NCBI GenBank assembly: GCA_017961265.1
Contig: JAGCXN010000003.1
Span: 1 to 41,650, forward strand
Direction of reading: 5' to 3'
DNA length: 41,650 nt
Source of the DNA: Bacteroidales bacterium
GTDB taxonomy: Bacteria > Bacteroidota > Bacteroidia > Bacteroidales > WCHB1-69
This document shows positions 36,301 through 41,650 of the stretch, piece by piece; within the stretch, counting starts at the first letter, position 1; the number at the start of each line of letters is the position of its first letter. Under the pieces are notes generated by a model, which did no database searches, had not been told where the DNA came from, and was given only the letters and a program-made list of their open reading frames with translations. A program made the position numbers and the translations under genes.

Positions 36301-38130
36301 AGCAGCGGGCAGGCGCAGTCCCGTACTGTCGTCCGCATAGTCGAGATAGGGGATAGAAGCGTCCAAGGCTAGGTCGGATTGGAGAGAATCAGACGTTAGC
36401 GATAGTGTCAACTCATTTATATCCAATCCGTTTCGCTCGATAATGGCCTGAATGGGACTACCTTCTGTAAGCTGTATATCCGCCTGCAGGTCGGGTATGA
36501 GCCGTCGGAGCGTGTCCAGCATCGTCAGGTCTTGTAGCGAAGTAATGGACTGGAGAAACGTCGTATCTGCAACAAGATCCAGCAGCGGTTGCAAAGTATC
36601 AACCAGTTGAAGTGCCTGCATCGGGCTTTGTGCATCGATGACAAGTCCCTGTGTAGCAAAGTGCAACGATGTTGTGGAATCTGTGGTGAAGTCAAGGTTC
36701 AGAGAGTCGATATCAAAATTCTCACCCGCCACGTAGGCCACCACATTCTTCATCTGCGTATGGTAGTCCACAGTCATCTGTTCGGGTGTGAAAAAGTCTG
36801 ATACGCAGAACTGATGCTCCGTTTCCGCCTTCAAGCGCAGGTCGTTGTCCGTCATTTTAATCGGCAAATGCAGGATTCCTGTCGCGGTATTATTGGCCAG
36901 TTCGGCGTCGAGAATCAGGCCGGAAGCATTGATCTGATTATAGATGCAGTCGGTCAGGTTCATGGAGACTTTGCATCTCATCGCAGGCGAATGGGGATCC
37001 AGACCCTTTCCCTTCGCGTGTATTTCGCCGGCCAATACTGCGTGGACACTGTCTTGGATGAAAGGGCTCAGGTTCACTTGCATAACATTCGCCTGCATGT
37101 CATACACCTCATCATCAATATCATAGAAACCTTTCAAGTTCGCCTTATTGCCTTGATAATCGGCAATGCCAGACAAGTCCACCCGCATGGTCCCCAGATT
37201 CATCGTCGTGGCCTTCAAATTTGCTTTCGCTCCAAAGGCGTCGGAACGGACGTATAATCGGTTGGATGTAATCGAATCTGTGTTCAGATCCAACCGGGCG
37301 TCTCCATAAATCGTATCAAACGGTAGGTACAGGTCCTCGAGTGTAAGCGAAGACTCCCCGATATTCAGGCGGCGTGCATCGTAGATGTTGCCCCCGACAT
37401 CCGCCAGCACATTTGTGGACAGGGAGCGGGCGCGCAGATCCAGTCCCAAAGGATTGAGCACGAACCGCACATTGCGGAGCTCGCCATCCAGTATGTCGAA
37501 AGCCATCGGTGTGGAGGTGGTGTCCTCCTCAGTTTCCTCCTCGGTGTCGCGCAGTTCAATACCCACGTATGTATCCGCCAGTTGCAAGCCGTGCAGTGGA
37601 TAGTGCCCTTTCGCGATGTTGAGCCCCGGACTCGTTGTAAACAGATGCCTTCCGATAACGTCGATACCCACAGCGTCGATCAGGGTGTCGGAATGGACAG
37701 TCGCTTGCTCTAACAGCAGTTGGTCCACCACGATAGTGCGGGCCAGAAAATCATCGTTCGGTACGCCATCCCCAGGTTTTTCCAGGCAGCCTTCCAGACG
37801 CAAAGTATGCACGTATAGCAGCGTGTCTTTCCCGCGGTGACCGATAAAAAGACTGTCGATTTCGATACGCAGCGGCAGGTCTTTTTCGCCCTTGTAAGCG
37901 TGATAGAGAATCATCGGAGAATGATAGAAAGGGGAGAGGTAGAGCCGTCCCAGATCCACATCCAGGTCGGTCCGCTTATTGACTTCTTTCACGCATCTTT
38001 GCAGGACAGCCGACCGAGCCCCGGGCGTCACCAGAATAACCGTTACCGTATTCAATAGCAACAGTTCAATCCCCAAGATGACACCGAGAATGAAGCATGG
38101 TATTTCCCAAATCAGTCTCTTTTTGCTCAC
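33325..38130 (-). CDS. TamB-Omp85 fusion: TamB/DUF490 periplasmic protein joined to a TamA/BamA-type barrel
   Basis: 1601 residues in one open frame, start GTG at 38130 behind a purine-rich AAGGAAA. Residues 8-36 form an inner-membrane anchor, as in TamB. Residues about 40-850 are long, Asp/Thr-rich beta repeats with alternating hydrophobics (AsmA/TamB-like groove). Residues about 860-1146 match the TamB C-terminal DUF490 pattern: TDLTYPI, GELNLGGKINIDEGLVRYSP, FNGPLGQTMLNVSASQQV, and the late GIAAVLLTTGMYMGE segment. From about 1158 to 1601 the chain is an Omp85 barrel: NNSLGPNIILAHSIKNLLGRGE, loop-6 motif GGPNSLRAAAPYAYGPGNF (Arg1436), GDIKLEANFELRF, SVFLDAGNVWNW, GAGLRLDIDGLVIRLDLG and terminal LRLNFSIGYPF. 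No POTRA repeats are present. The barrel is clearly related to TamL at 1-2310. It would span both membranes and replaces the usual TamA-TamB pair by one chain. Promoter at 38236-38244. Confidence 0.9.
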   Translation of the reverse strand: MSKKRLIWEIPCFILGVILGIELLLLNTVTVILVTPGARSAVLQRCVKEVNKRTDLDVDLGRLYLSPFYHSPMILYHAYKGEKDLPLRIEIDSLFIGHRGKDTLLYVHTLRLEGCLEKPGDGVPNDDFLARTIVVDQLLLEQATVHSDTLIDAVGIDVIGRHLFTTSPGLNIAKGHYPLHGLQLADTYVGIELRDTEEETEEDTTSTPMAFDILDGELRNVRFVLNPLGLDLRARSLSTNVLADVGGNIYDARRLNIGESSLTLEDLYLPFDTIYGDARLDLNTDSITSNRLYVRSDAFGAKANLKATTMNLGTMRVDLSGIADYQGNKANLKGFYDIDDEVYDMQANVMQVNLSPFIQDSVHAVLAGEIHAKGKGLDPHSPAMRCKVSMNLTDCIYNQINASGLILDAELANNTATGILHLPIKMTDNDLRLKAETEHQFCVSDFFTPEQMTVDYHTQMKNVVAYVAGENFDIDSLNLDFTTDSTTSLHFATQGLVIDAQSPMQALQLVDTLQPLLDLVADTTFLQSITSLQDLTMLDTLRRLIPDLQADIQLTEGSPIQAIIERNGLDINELTLSLTSDSLQSDLALDASIPYLDYADDSTGLRLPAATAAMRVSMTEGRTTAALTANTSITDGVMDVRDICTDAALQLNLERNGRELKGTGHLALDSLIYDELDLGDQTVDIRITPSEQFDHAVRADVRLDDIPLELVNNILDMEDIDIDGFARVKASADGLPAEMDLSAEVKPLDVTAHYKPYDVKMSLSETPIVMEHNKVKLNDVRIISTNGSYLALNGGLDINTMLVDVDLSADNFAPVQLEKNGPFPVYGELSTGIRGRVTGPIDSLLADVDVTILPSTDLTYPIDKKNLAQVKPHGTVNVQYGTADGELNLGGKINIDEGLVRYSPNLYPMIPFHVDSGSNVTFNGPLGQTMLNVSASQQVKADVQSEGEETRRVVFNTGVRVTGVLDSVGLNAIGFFLEAPDDETITHELASLDEDNREGIAAVLLTTGMYMGESNVAAQKSGYALNSIINSRINAAMANSKIGNKIDIDISSGQTNHASGKTNDMNIAISKSLFHDKMRITVGSTISDNPEVNKANGLLSLISADFKLTPSGNVFLRSFSQRDYDNIFEGELTKSGIGVAATKQWRLNRFAPSLGDSIIRIHNFSAEADVAYRSNNSLGPNIILAHSIKNLLGRGETFTVKGYGAYYWSLRKRQPGDPKMTNTYKFGVDAAFVFPYLHWVGNNNPDGDTRYRIGYKYENIAGGYGIHKLYGAFSYFIHSSRYVTHVFTPASLSIVRVKAESQDVLREAIDHPELLKLLSGNEFVPSIGYGITYSDYRTQRKVNTMFDFEVKESGNLTNAIYCIFRHKWSEHDKEIGNIPFDQFVKVTAELWNRFNLTDKVCIATRLYAGANLPMGNSYESAPLSESFYAGGPNSLRAAAPYAYGPGNFHSTKYNQNFFHAGDIKLEANFELRFPIVWKLYGSVFLDAGNVWNWYDVSEFMSDEEYALLVERMGITEELHNGIIGNPNIAKQIALGTGAGLRLDIDGLVIRLDLGVGIHAPYQTYKYTKEGKTDFTRPITKYYNMPSVLDGLRLNFSIGYPF

Positions 38131-38235
38131 GCTTTGCCCGTTTCCTTAAATTGTGCTCCAGTGGTAACTACAAATTTCGACTGTTTGATTCGTAAAATCC
38201 TAGAACACAACACTATTGCCAAATTCAAAATTTCT

Positions 38236-38244
38236 GCAAAAATA
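38236..38244 (-). promoter_or_regulatory. -7 promoter element (TATTTTTGC) for the TamB-Omp85 gene
   Basis: GCAAAAATA on the plus strand, 106 bases upstream of the GTG start, divergent from the cupin promoter at 38336. Confidence 0.65.
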
Positions 38245-38335
38245 CTCGCTTTTTTTGAAATAAACAAATCCTGCTTTCACGTCAAACGTCATCTACGTAC
38301 GGGATTTCTTGCATCCTCATTAATGGAAAATGTCT

Positions 38336-38344
38336 TATTTTTGC
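38336..38344 (+). promoter_or_regulatory. -7 promoter element (TATTTTTGC) for the cupin gene
   Basis: TATTTTTGC lies 20 bases upstream of the start codon. Confidence 0.75.
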
Positions 38345-38363
38345 AGCATCGTTTGAATAAGTT

Positions 38364-38819
38364 ATGAACGCAACAGAATACATCCAAAAATTGGGCTTGG
38401 AGCCGCATCCGGAAGGGGGCTACTACCTCCAGCTGTTCGGCAACGACGAGACGGGAGAAAAGACCGTCTCCACCATCTATTACATGCTGACTGCCAACGA
38501 CATGTCGGCGTTCCATCGTCTGCACAACATGGTGGAAATCTGGTATTTCCACGCAGGCGAGCCGCTCAACATCTACGTCATTGATCCTGACGGTACGCTG
38601 ACCGTCCACCGTCTTTCCGAGCAGGACGAAATGCAGGTGGTCATCCAGCCGGAGCAGTGGTTCGCCGCCGACATCCCCTCCAAGCGCGGCTTCTGCCTCG
38701 TCGGCTGCGCCGTCGGTCCGGCCTTCCGTTTCGAGAACTTCGAGTTGGCCAAAAAGGAAGAACTGTTGAAGCTCTATCCCCAGCACGGTGAGTTGATTGA
38801 GAGGATGTGCAAAGAGTAA
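38364..38819 (+). CDS. Cupin protein of the DUF985 family
   Basis: 151 residues. A small beta-barrel cupin of the DUF985 (YML079w-like) family, known from structures but without a settled reaction. Visible family signature: LGLEPHPEGGYY near the start, STIYYML, FHRLHNMVEIWYFHAGEPL, DEMQVVIQPEQWFAA, and the C-terminal GFCLVGCAVGPAFRFENFELA. The His/Glu residues in HR..NMVEIW and the Gln in IQPEQW are candidate metal or ligand contacts. A single gene with its own promoter, followed by the repeat island. Confidence 0.92.
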   Translation: MNATEYIQKLGLEPHPEGGYYLQLFGNDETGEKTVSTIYYMLTANDMSAFHRLHNMVEIWYFHAGEPLNIYVIDPDGTLTVHRLSEQDEMQVVIQPEQWFAADIPSKRGFCLVGCAVGPAFRFENFELAKKEELLKLYPQHGELIERMCKE

Positions 38820-38823
38820 CAAG

Positions 38824-38840
38824 TCATGCCGGAGGCATGA
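38824..38840. repeat. GGA-triloop hairpin 1
   Basis: Perfect 7-bp stem TCATGCC/GGCATGA around GGA. Similar GGA or TCC triloop hairpins lie at 39016-39030, 40059-40073 and 40092-40108. Confidence 0.75.
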
Positions 38841-38863
38841 GACGCGCCGCCAGGCGCAATTAA

Positions 38864-38992
38864 CACCATACAAGCGCGATAGCGCGTAGTGTGGTGGACA
38901 CACAAGCGTAGCGCAGTATGGTGACACACCAGCGTAGCGTAGTGTGGTGCGACAGGCGCAAGTATGGTGGCAGCGATGGCGCAGTATGGTGC
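38864..38992. repeat. Degenerate tandem repeat with core AGTRTGGTG
   Basis: Five direct copies of AGTATGGTG/AGTGTGGTG begin at 38888, 38915, 38941, 38961 and 38983 (spacing 27, 26, 20, 22). Between them are variants of CACAAGCGTAGCGC. One inverted copy, CACCATAC, is at 38864-38871. Confidence 0.78.
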
Positions 38993-39015
38993 CAGCCGGG
39001 CACGGGTGCAACTAG

Positions 39016-39030
39016 CATCTCGGAGAGATG
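39016..39030. repeat. GGA-triloop hairpin 2
   Basis: Perfect 6-bp stem CATCTC/GAGATG around GGA, 7 bases from the transposase remnant. Confidence 0.7.
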
Positions 39031-39036
39031 TGACAA

Positions 39037-39162
39037 TCAGTCCTGAAGAAAGTACTCCTCCTTGATCTCAACGCCGTTCTCAACCAGAAAAGCCCGGTAC
39101 TCATCGGCAAAGGCCACACTATGATGGTGCTCTTTCTGCTTGGCGATATAACCCACTATCAT
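39037..39162 (-). pseudogene. Remnant of an IS200-like REP-associated tyrosine transposase (C-terminus)
   Basis: A 41-codon fragment, too short for usual gene calls, ending in TGA at 39037. It reads YIAKQKEHHHSVAFADEYRA followed by FLVENGVEIKEEYFLQD. This is the conserved C-terminal part of REP-associated (RAYT, Y1 transposase) proteins: an 'Y-I-x-x-Q-x-E-H-H' helix, then '(F)xxEY/FRxxLxxxGxExxExYL'. The catalytic HUH motif and tyrosine are absent; upstream in frame there is a stop codon about 12 codons away. Family known; that it is a dead remnant is inferred from its length. Confidence 0.72.
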
Positions 39163-39231
39163 GTCTCTGTCACTTTTCGTTGAAAATCAGTGATGAAATA
39201 CAACTTTGTGGAAATTCTTTTTAAAAAGATG

Positions 39232-39240
39232 TATTTTTGC
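39232..39240 (+). promoter_or_regulatory. -7 promoter element (TATTTTTGC) for the lipoprotein at 39277
   Basis: TATTTTTGC lies 37 bases upstream of the ATG and supports this start over in-frame ATGs at 39190 and 39229. Confidence 0.72.
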
Positions 39241-39276
39241 AGATTGAAATATTTCTCCTTCAATAAATCACAATCA

Positions 39277-40053
39277 ATGAAGAGAATCCTACTAGTATGC
39301 GCAGTTCTGTTGGTAGTTCTTCCCTCCTGCTTCCGCAAGATTGACAAGACGCACCACCACATAGAGACCGATGGCTACACCCTGACGGTCAGCGGGCAGC
39401 GCATCTTCAGTGACGAGCAACTGGCTGCCATTCCCAAGGATACCGGTAGTACATTCGGTGACACCGTGACTTTGCACAATGACGTGACTTGGGTGGCACT
39501 CCAGATGGAAATGCTTTCAGAAGATTGCTATATGTACAGCGACTCTGTCCATTTCAGAGGCGAGTACATACTTGACCTTGAACTCATTCATCATCCTGGC
39601 AGCGACCATGCAGCCAATGCCAGTGCGGCACTGGCAAACTTGCGCGATTGGGGTTACATCACCATTGACACCACCGACTGGCAGAAAGTCATCATTGTTC
39701 GCGAAGGAACATGCCTGAAAGATTACACGATTAAAAGCACCAGCAGTTATGATTATTCGCCATACGAAATATATGTCCCTGACGAACTGGCGTCAGACAG
39801 CATTGACAACGTTGCATTAGATCAATATATGTTTGGATTGATGGACTGGCCTCTCAGCCACCCCGATGAATTGTTCCAATTCCTTACCACCCACGGCTAC
39901 GACACCATCAATGCTGGTTTTTCGCATAGACAAATCTACCCTCATGCCACCCGAAGCTATGAAAATAGTATAACTATCTATGAAGGCAGCAAAACAGCAG
40001 CAAAATCAAAAAAGGCAGCAAGAAAGATTATAAAAAAGATACGATCTCTATGA
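39277..40053 (+). CDS. Lipoprotein of unknown function
   Basis: 258 residues. Lipobox LPSC with Cys18, so a membrane-anchored protein. The mature part is acidic to neutral with no family I recognise: segments such as YTLTVSGQRIFSDEQLAAIP, a DSVHFRGEYILDLELIHH strand pair and a STSSYDYSPYEIYVPDEL region. The last 20 residues are strongly basic (KTAAKSKKAARKIIKKIRSL), unusual for the rest of the chain and possibly a nucleic-acid or membrane contact. It is bordered by GGA-triloop hairpins on both sides (39016-39030 and 40059-40108). Confidence 0.72.
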   Translation: MKRILLVCAVLLVVLPSCFRKIDKTHHHIETDGYTLTVSGQRIFSDEQLAAIPKDTGSTFGDTVTLHNDVTWVALQMEMLSEDCYMYSDSVHFRGEYILDLELIHHPGSDHAANASAALANLRDWGYITIDTTDWQKVIIVREGTCLKDYTIKSTSSYDYSPYEIYVPDELASDSIDNVALDQYMFGLMDWPLSHPDELFQFLTTHGYDTINAGFSHRQIYPHATRSYENSITIYEGSKTAAKSKKAARKIIKKIRSL

Positions 40054-40058
40054 CAGTA

Positions 40059-40073
40059 CATGCTGGAGGTATG
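40059..40073. repeat. GGA-triloop hairpin 3
   Basis: Stem CATGCT/GGTATG (two G-T pairs) around GGA, just after the lipoprotein stop codon. Confidence 0.6.
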
Positions 40074-40091
40074 ACCTGCCCTGCGTGCGTG

Positions 40092-40108
40092 TCGCCTCTC
40101 CGAGGCGA
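40092..40108. repeat. TCC-triloop hairpin 4
   Basis: Perfect 7-bp stem TCGCCTC/GAGGCGA around TCC, that is a GGA loop on the other strand. The rest of the 40054-40286 spacer shows nothing more apart from the promoter. Confidence 0.7.
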
Positions 40109-40251
40109 TGCGGCAAACGATTCTGTCCGATATTTTCTTTGCGGTTTGGTTGGGAGGATATTGGCGATTAGGAAGAGGTATTATCGGATAAACATATAGT
40201 TTTTGAAATAACATTTCTGCACTGGAATTCATGACTACTTCAAAAAAGTTG

Positions 40252-40260
40252 TATTTTTGC
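40252..40260 (+). promoter_or_regulatory. -7 promoter element (TATTTTTGC) for the carbonic anhydrase
   Basis: TATTTTTGC lies 27 bases upstream of the chosen ATG at 40287; an in-frame ATG at 40257 overlaps the element. Confidence 0.74.
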
Positions 40261-40286
40261 ATTTAGTTTTCTGTTCTAAAGCAATT

Positions 40287-40829
40287 ATGATTGACCAAAT
40301 TATCGAATACAACAAGACATTTGTGGCGCAGAAGGGTTACGAGAAGTACCTCACCGACAAGTACCCTGACAAGAAACTGGCGGTGCTGTCGTGCATGGAC
40401 ACGCGGCTGACGGAACTGCTGCCCGCCGCACTTGGACTGAAGAACGGCGATGCGAAAATCATCAAGAATGCTGGTGGACTAGTGATCTCCGCCTTCGACT
40501 CCGCCATGCGCAGTCTGATTGTCGCCATCTACGAGCTTGGGGTTGAGGAGATTATGGTGGTGGCGCACTCGCATTGCGGCGCCTGCCACATGAGCTACGA
40601 CCACTTCCACCACGAGATGATTGCCCGCGGCGTGACAGACGAAACCCTCGACACCATCCGCAAATGCGGCATCGACCTTGACCACTGGTTGGAGGGGTTC
40701 AAAGACACCCCAACCTCCGTCCGCAAAACCGTCGAAACCATCTGCACCCACCCGCTCGTGCCGAAAGATATCGTGGTACGCGGTTTCATCATTGATTCGG
40801 AGACAGGATCATTGGAGGAGATAGAGTGA
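40287..40829 (+). CDS. Beta-class carbonic anhydrase
   Basis: Zinc enzyme interconverting CO2 and bicarbonate in the cytoplasm. 180 residues, of the short YtiB-like beta class. Zinc ligands: Cys36 in LSCMDTRL, His94 and Cys97 in AHSHCGAC; the Asp38-Arg40 dyad is present. KIIKNAGGLVISAFD is the usual substrate-pocket segment. Its stop codon lies 11 bases before the next ATG, so it probably forms an operon with the YdeI-like gene. Confidence 0.92.
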   Translation: MIDQIIEYNKTFVAQKGYEKYLTDKYPDKKLAVLSCMDTRLTELLPAALGLKNGDAKIIKNAGGLVISAFDSAMRSLIVAIYELGVEEIMVVAHSHCGACHMSYDHFHHEMIARGVTDETLDTIRKCGIDLDHWLEGFKDTPTSVRKTVETICTHPLVPKDIVVRGFIIDSETGSLEEIE

Positions 40830-40840
40830 GATTCGGAGCC

Positions 40841-41176
40841 ATGCCAATCACCAACCTGTTAGAATACACCACCCGTACCCAGCTCAGGCAGTGGCTCGAC
40901 GAGAACCACCATACCGCCAAGGAGTGCTGGGTGACGGTCAACCGCTGCAAGCAGCCGCGCACCGACTGCATCCCGTACGTGGAGGCGGTCGAGGAGGCCT
41001 TGTGCTTCGGCTGGATCGACAGCACCGTCAAGCGCCTGCCGGACGGGCGGTGCGCCCAACGCCTCTCGCCCCGCCGCAAAAACAGCCACTGGACGGAACT
41101 CAACCTGCAACGCTGCCGCAACCTGGCCGAACGAGGTCTGATGACCGAAGCGGGCATACAGGCCATGCCGGAATGA
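40841..41176 (+). CDS. YdeI-like (OmpD-associated) protein, short form
   Basis: A 111-residue protein matching the N-terminal part of the YdeI/OmpD-associated family: LRQWLDENHHTAKECWVTV, YVEAVEEALCFGWIDSTVKRL, and RLSPRRKNSHWTELNLQRCRNLAERGLMTEAG. Family members are usually about 190 residues; the C-terminal helical part is missing and a stop follows at ATPE-like AMPE. A GTG start at 40826 overlapping the carbonic anhydrase stop is also possible. The family is linked to peptide-antibiotic resistance in Salmonella and B. subtilis, but its mechanism is unclear. Confidence 0.85.
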   Translation: MPITNLLEYTTRTQLRQWLDENHHTAKECWVTVNRCKQPRTDCIPYVEAVEEALCFGWIDSTVKRLPDGRCAQRLSPRRKNSHWTELNLQRCRNLAERGLMTEAGIQAMPE

Positions 41177-41197
41177 GTGTGCAAAACGATATTTTTT

Positions 41198-41206
41198 TAT
41201 TTTTGC
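41198..41206 (+). promoter_or_regulatory. -7 promoter element (TATTTTTGC) for the symporter
   Basis: TATTTTTGC lies 29 bases upstream of the symporter start. Confidence 0.73.
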
Positions 41207-41234
41207 AGAAAATTAGAGATCTTAAGGTAGAAAT

Positions 41235-41650
41235 ATGAAAAAACTATCCCTCACTGCCCAAATCGGCATCGCCCTCGTGCTGGCCGTCATTGCCGGCATC
41301 CTCTTGGGCAACCACGCCGATTTCGTCAATACCTACATCAAGCCCCTCGGCATCATTTTTCTTAATCTCTTGAAATTCATCGTGGTGCCTCTGGTGCTGT
41401 TCTCCATTATGGCGGGCATCCTGTCAATGAACGATGTCTCGAAAGTGGGCAGACTGGGTCTCCGCGCCCTGCTCTACTTTATGGCGACCACCCTCTTTGC
41501 AGTAACGCTGGGACTGGTCGTTCCCAGTTTGCTGAGAGGCATCCTGCCGACCATCCACATCAGCACGGACGCCACAGCGGAAGCCATCGCCACCCCGCAT
41601 CTGTCGGTGATGGACCAGATTGTCAATATGTTCCCGAACAACATTCTTGA
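41235..41650 (+). CDS. Dicarboxylate/amino acid:cation symporter (partial, C-terminus beyond window)
   Basis: First 138 residues of an inner-membrane transporter of the DAACS (SLC1, GltP/DctA) family, which takes up glutamate, aspartate or C4-dicarboxylates with Na+ or H+. The visible part has three hydrophobic helices: LTAQIGIALVLAVIAGILLG, then IKPLGIIFLNLLKFIVVPLV (the family signature for helix 2, with IKMIVxPLVF-like pattern) and GLRALLYFMATTLFAVTLGL. The selectivity hairpins lie outside the window, so the substrate cannot be judged. Confidence 0.92.
   Translation, partial: MKKLSLTAQIGIALVLAVIAGILLGNHADFVNTYIKPLGIIFLNLLKFIVVPLVLFSIMAGILSMNDVSKVGRLGLRALLYFMATTLFAVTLGLVVPSLLRGILPTIHISTDATAEAIATPHLSVMDQIVNMFPNNIL

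Larger units (their letters stand above)
38820..39276. other. Repeat island with a transposase remnant
   Basis: 457 bases without an intact gene. It holds hairpins at 38824-38840 (TCATGCC GGA GGCATGA), 38844-38857 (GCGCC/GGCGC) and 38874-38885 (GCGC/GCGC), a degenerate tandem repeat (38864-38992), a GGA-triloop hairpin at 39016-39030, the remnant of a REP-associated transposase (39037-39162, minus) and the promoter of the next lipoprotein gene (39232-39240). Confidence 0.75.

Noticed and set aside
33325-38130. Sequencing or assembly artefact joining two genes (TamB and a barrel protein)
   Set aside because: The frame is open through 1602 codons, the junction has no repeat or odd composition, and there is no start-like ATG with ribosome site or signal peptide before the barrel. 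Read-level checking would still be useful.
38864-38992. Possible CRISPR array
   Set aside because: Units are degenerate, spacing is uneven (20-27 bases), there are no unique spacers of constant length and no cas genes.

Overview
The window is a chromosomal segment of a Bacteroidota bacterium, most likely of the order Bacteroidales. Four things point there: many intergenic regions carry the Bacteroidota -7 promoter element TAnnTTTGC a short way upstream of a start codon; one secreted protein ends in a type IX secretion (Por) sorting domain; DUF5606 and TamL (a lipoprotein Omp85) are families typical of the phylum; and many genes encode short secreted proteins or lipoproteins. I see no phage, plasmid, conjugative or CRISPR module. 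Most of the window is housekeeping and cell-envelope genes. Layout: 1-3851 (minus) is an envelope operon, rfbD-lolA-tamL, with tamL cut by the left edge. 3901-4818 is a 2-hydroxyacid dehydrogenase. 4981-6119 (plus) is the purine pair hpt-adk. 6140-14802 (minus) holds a secreted esterase, a U32 protein, an aldo/keto-reductase-like lipoprotein, a class V aminotransferase/cysteine desulfurase, mpl, dut, hydE and a secreted LD-carboxypeptidase. 14856-18120 holds two small outer-membrane barrel proteins, an unknown lipoprotein, DUF5606, trxA and a tRNA-Leu placed directly behind trxA. 18136-20270 is a PHP phosphatase overlapping an M28 peptidase. 20301-25177 (minus) is yigZ-recG-unknown-LRR. 25286-27724 (minus) is murG-murC. 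27857-29743 is a membrane nucleotide-sugar dehydratase. 29744-30295 is a repeat-rich spacer. 30296-31075 is the T9SS cargo gene. 31272-33314 is ligA. 33325-38130 (minus) is a giant TamB-type gene. 38364-41650 holds a cupin, a repeat island with a transposase remnant, an unknown lipoprotein, a carbonic anhydrase, a YdeI-like protein and a dicarboxylate/amino-acid symporter cut by the right edge. The most striking element is the 1601-residue protein at 33325-38130. Its N-terminal membrane anchor, long beta-rich middle and DUF490-like region are those of TamB, but the chain then continues without interruption into a complete Omp85 (TamA/BamA-type) beta-barrel with no POTRA repeats of its own. One polypeptide would therefore span inner membrane, periplasm and outer membrane. 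The same window also encodes a separate TamL and a LolA, so there are two Omp85 barrels here. The second theme is small repeats: a family of 22-29 bp GAGACG/CGTCTC palindromes (one supplies the stop codon of the dehydratase gene), a REP-type hairpin pair with complementary loops, GGA-triloop hairpins, a degenerate tandem repeat, and next to the latter the C-terminal remnant of an IS200/REP-associated transposase.
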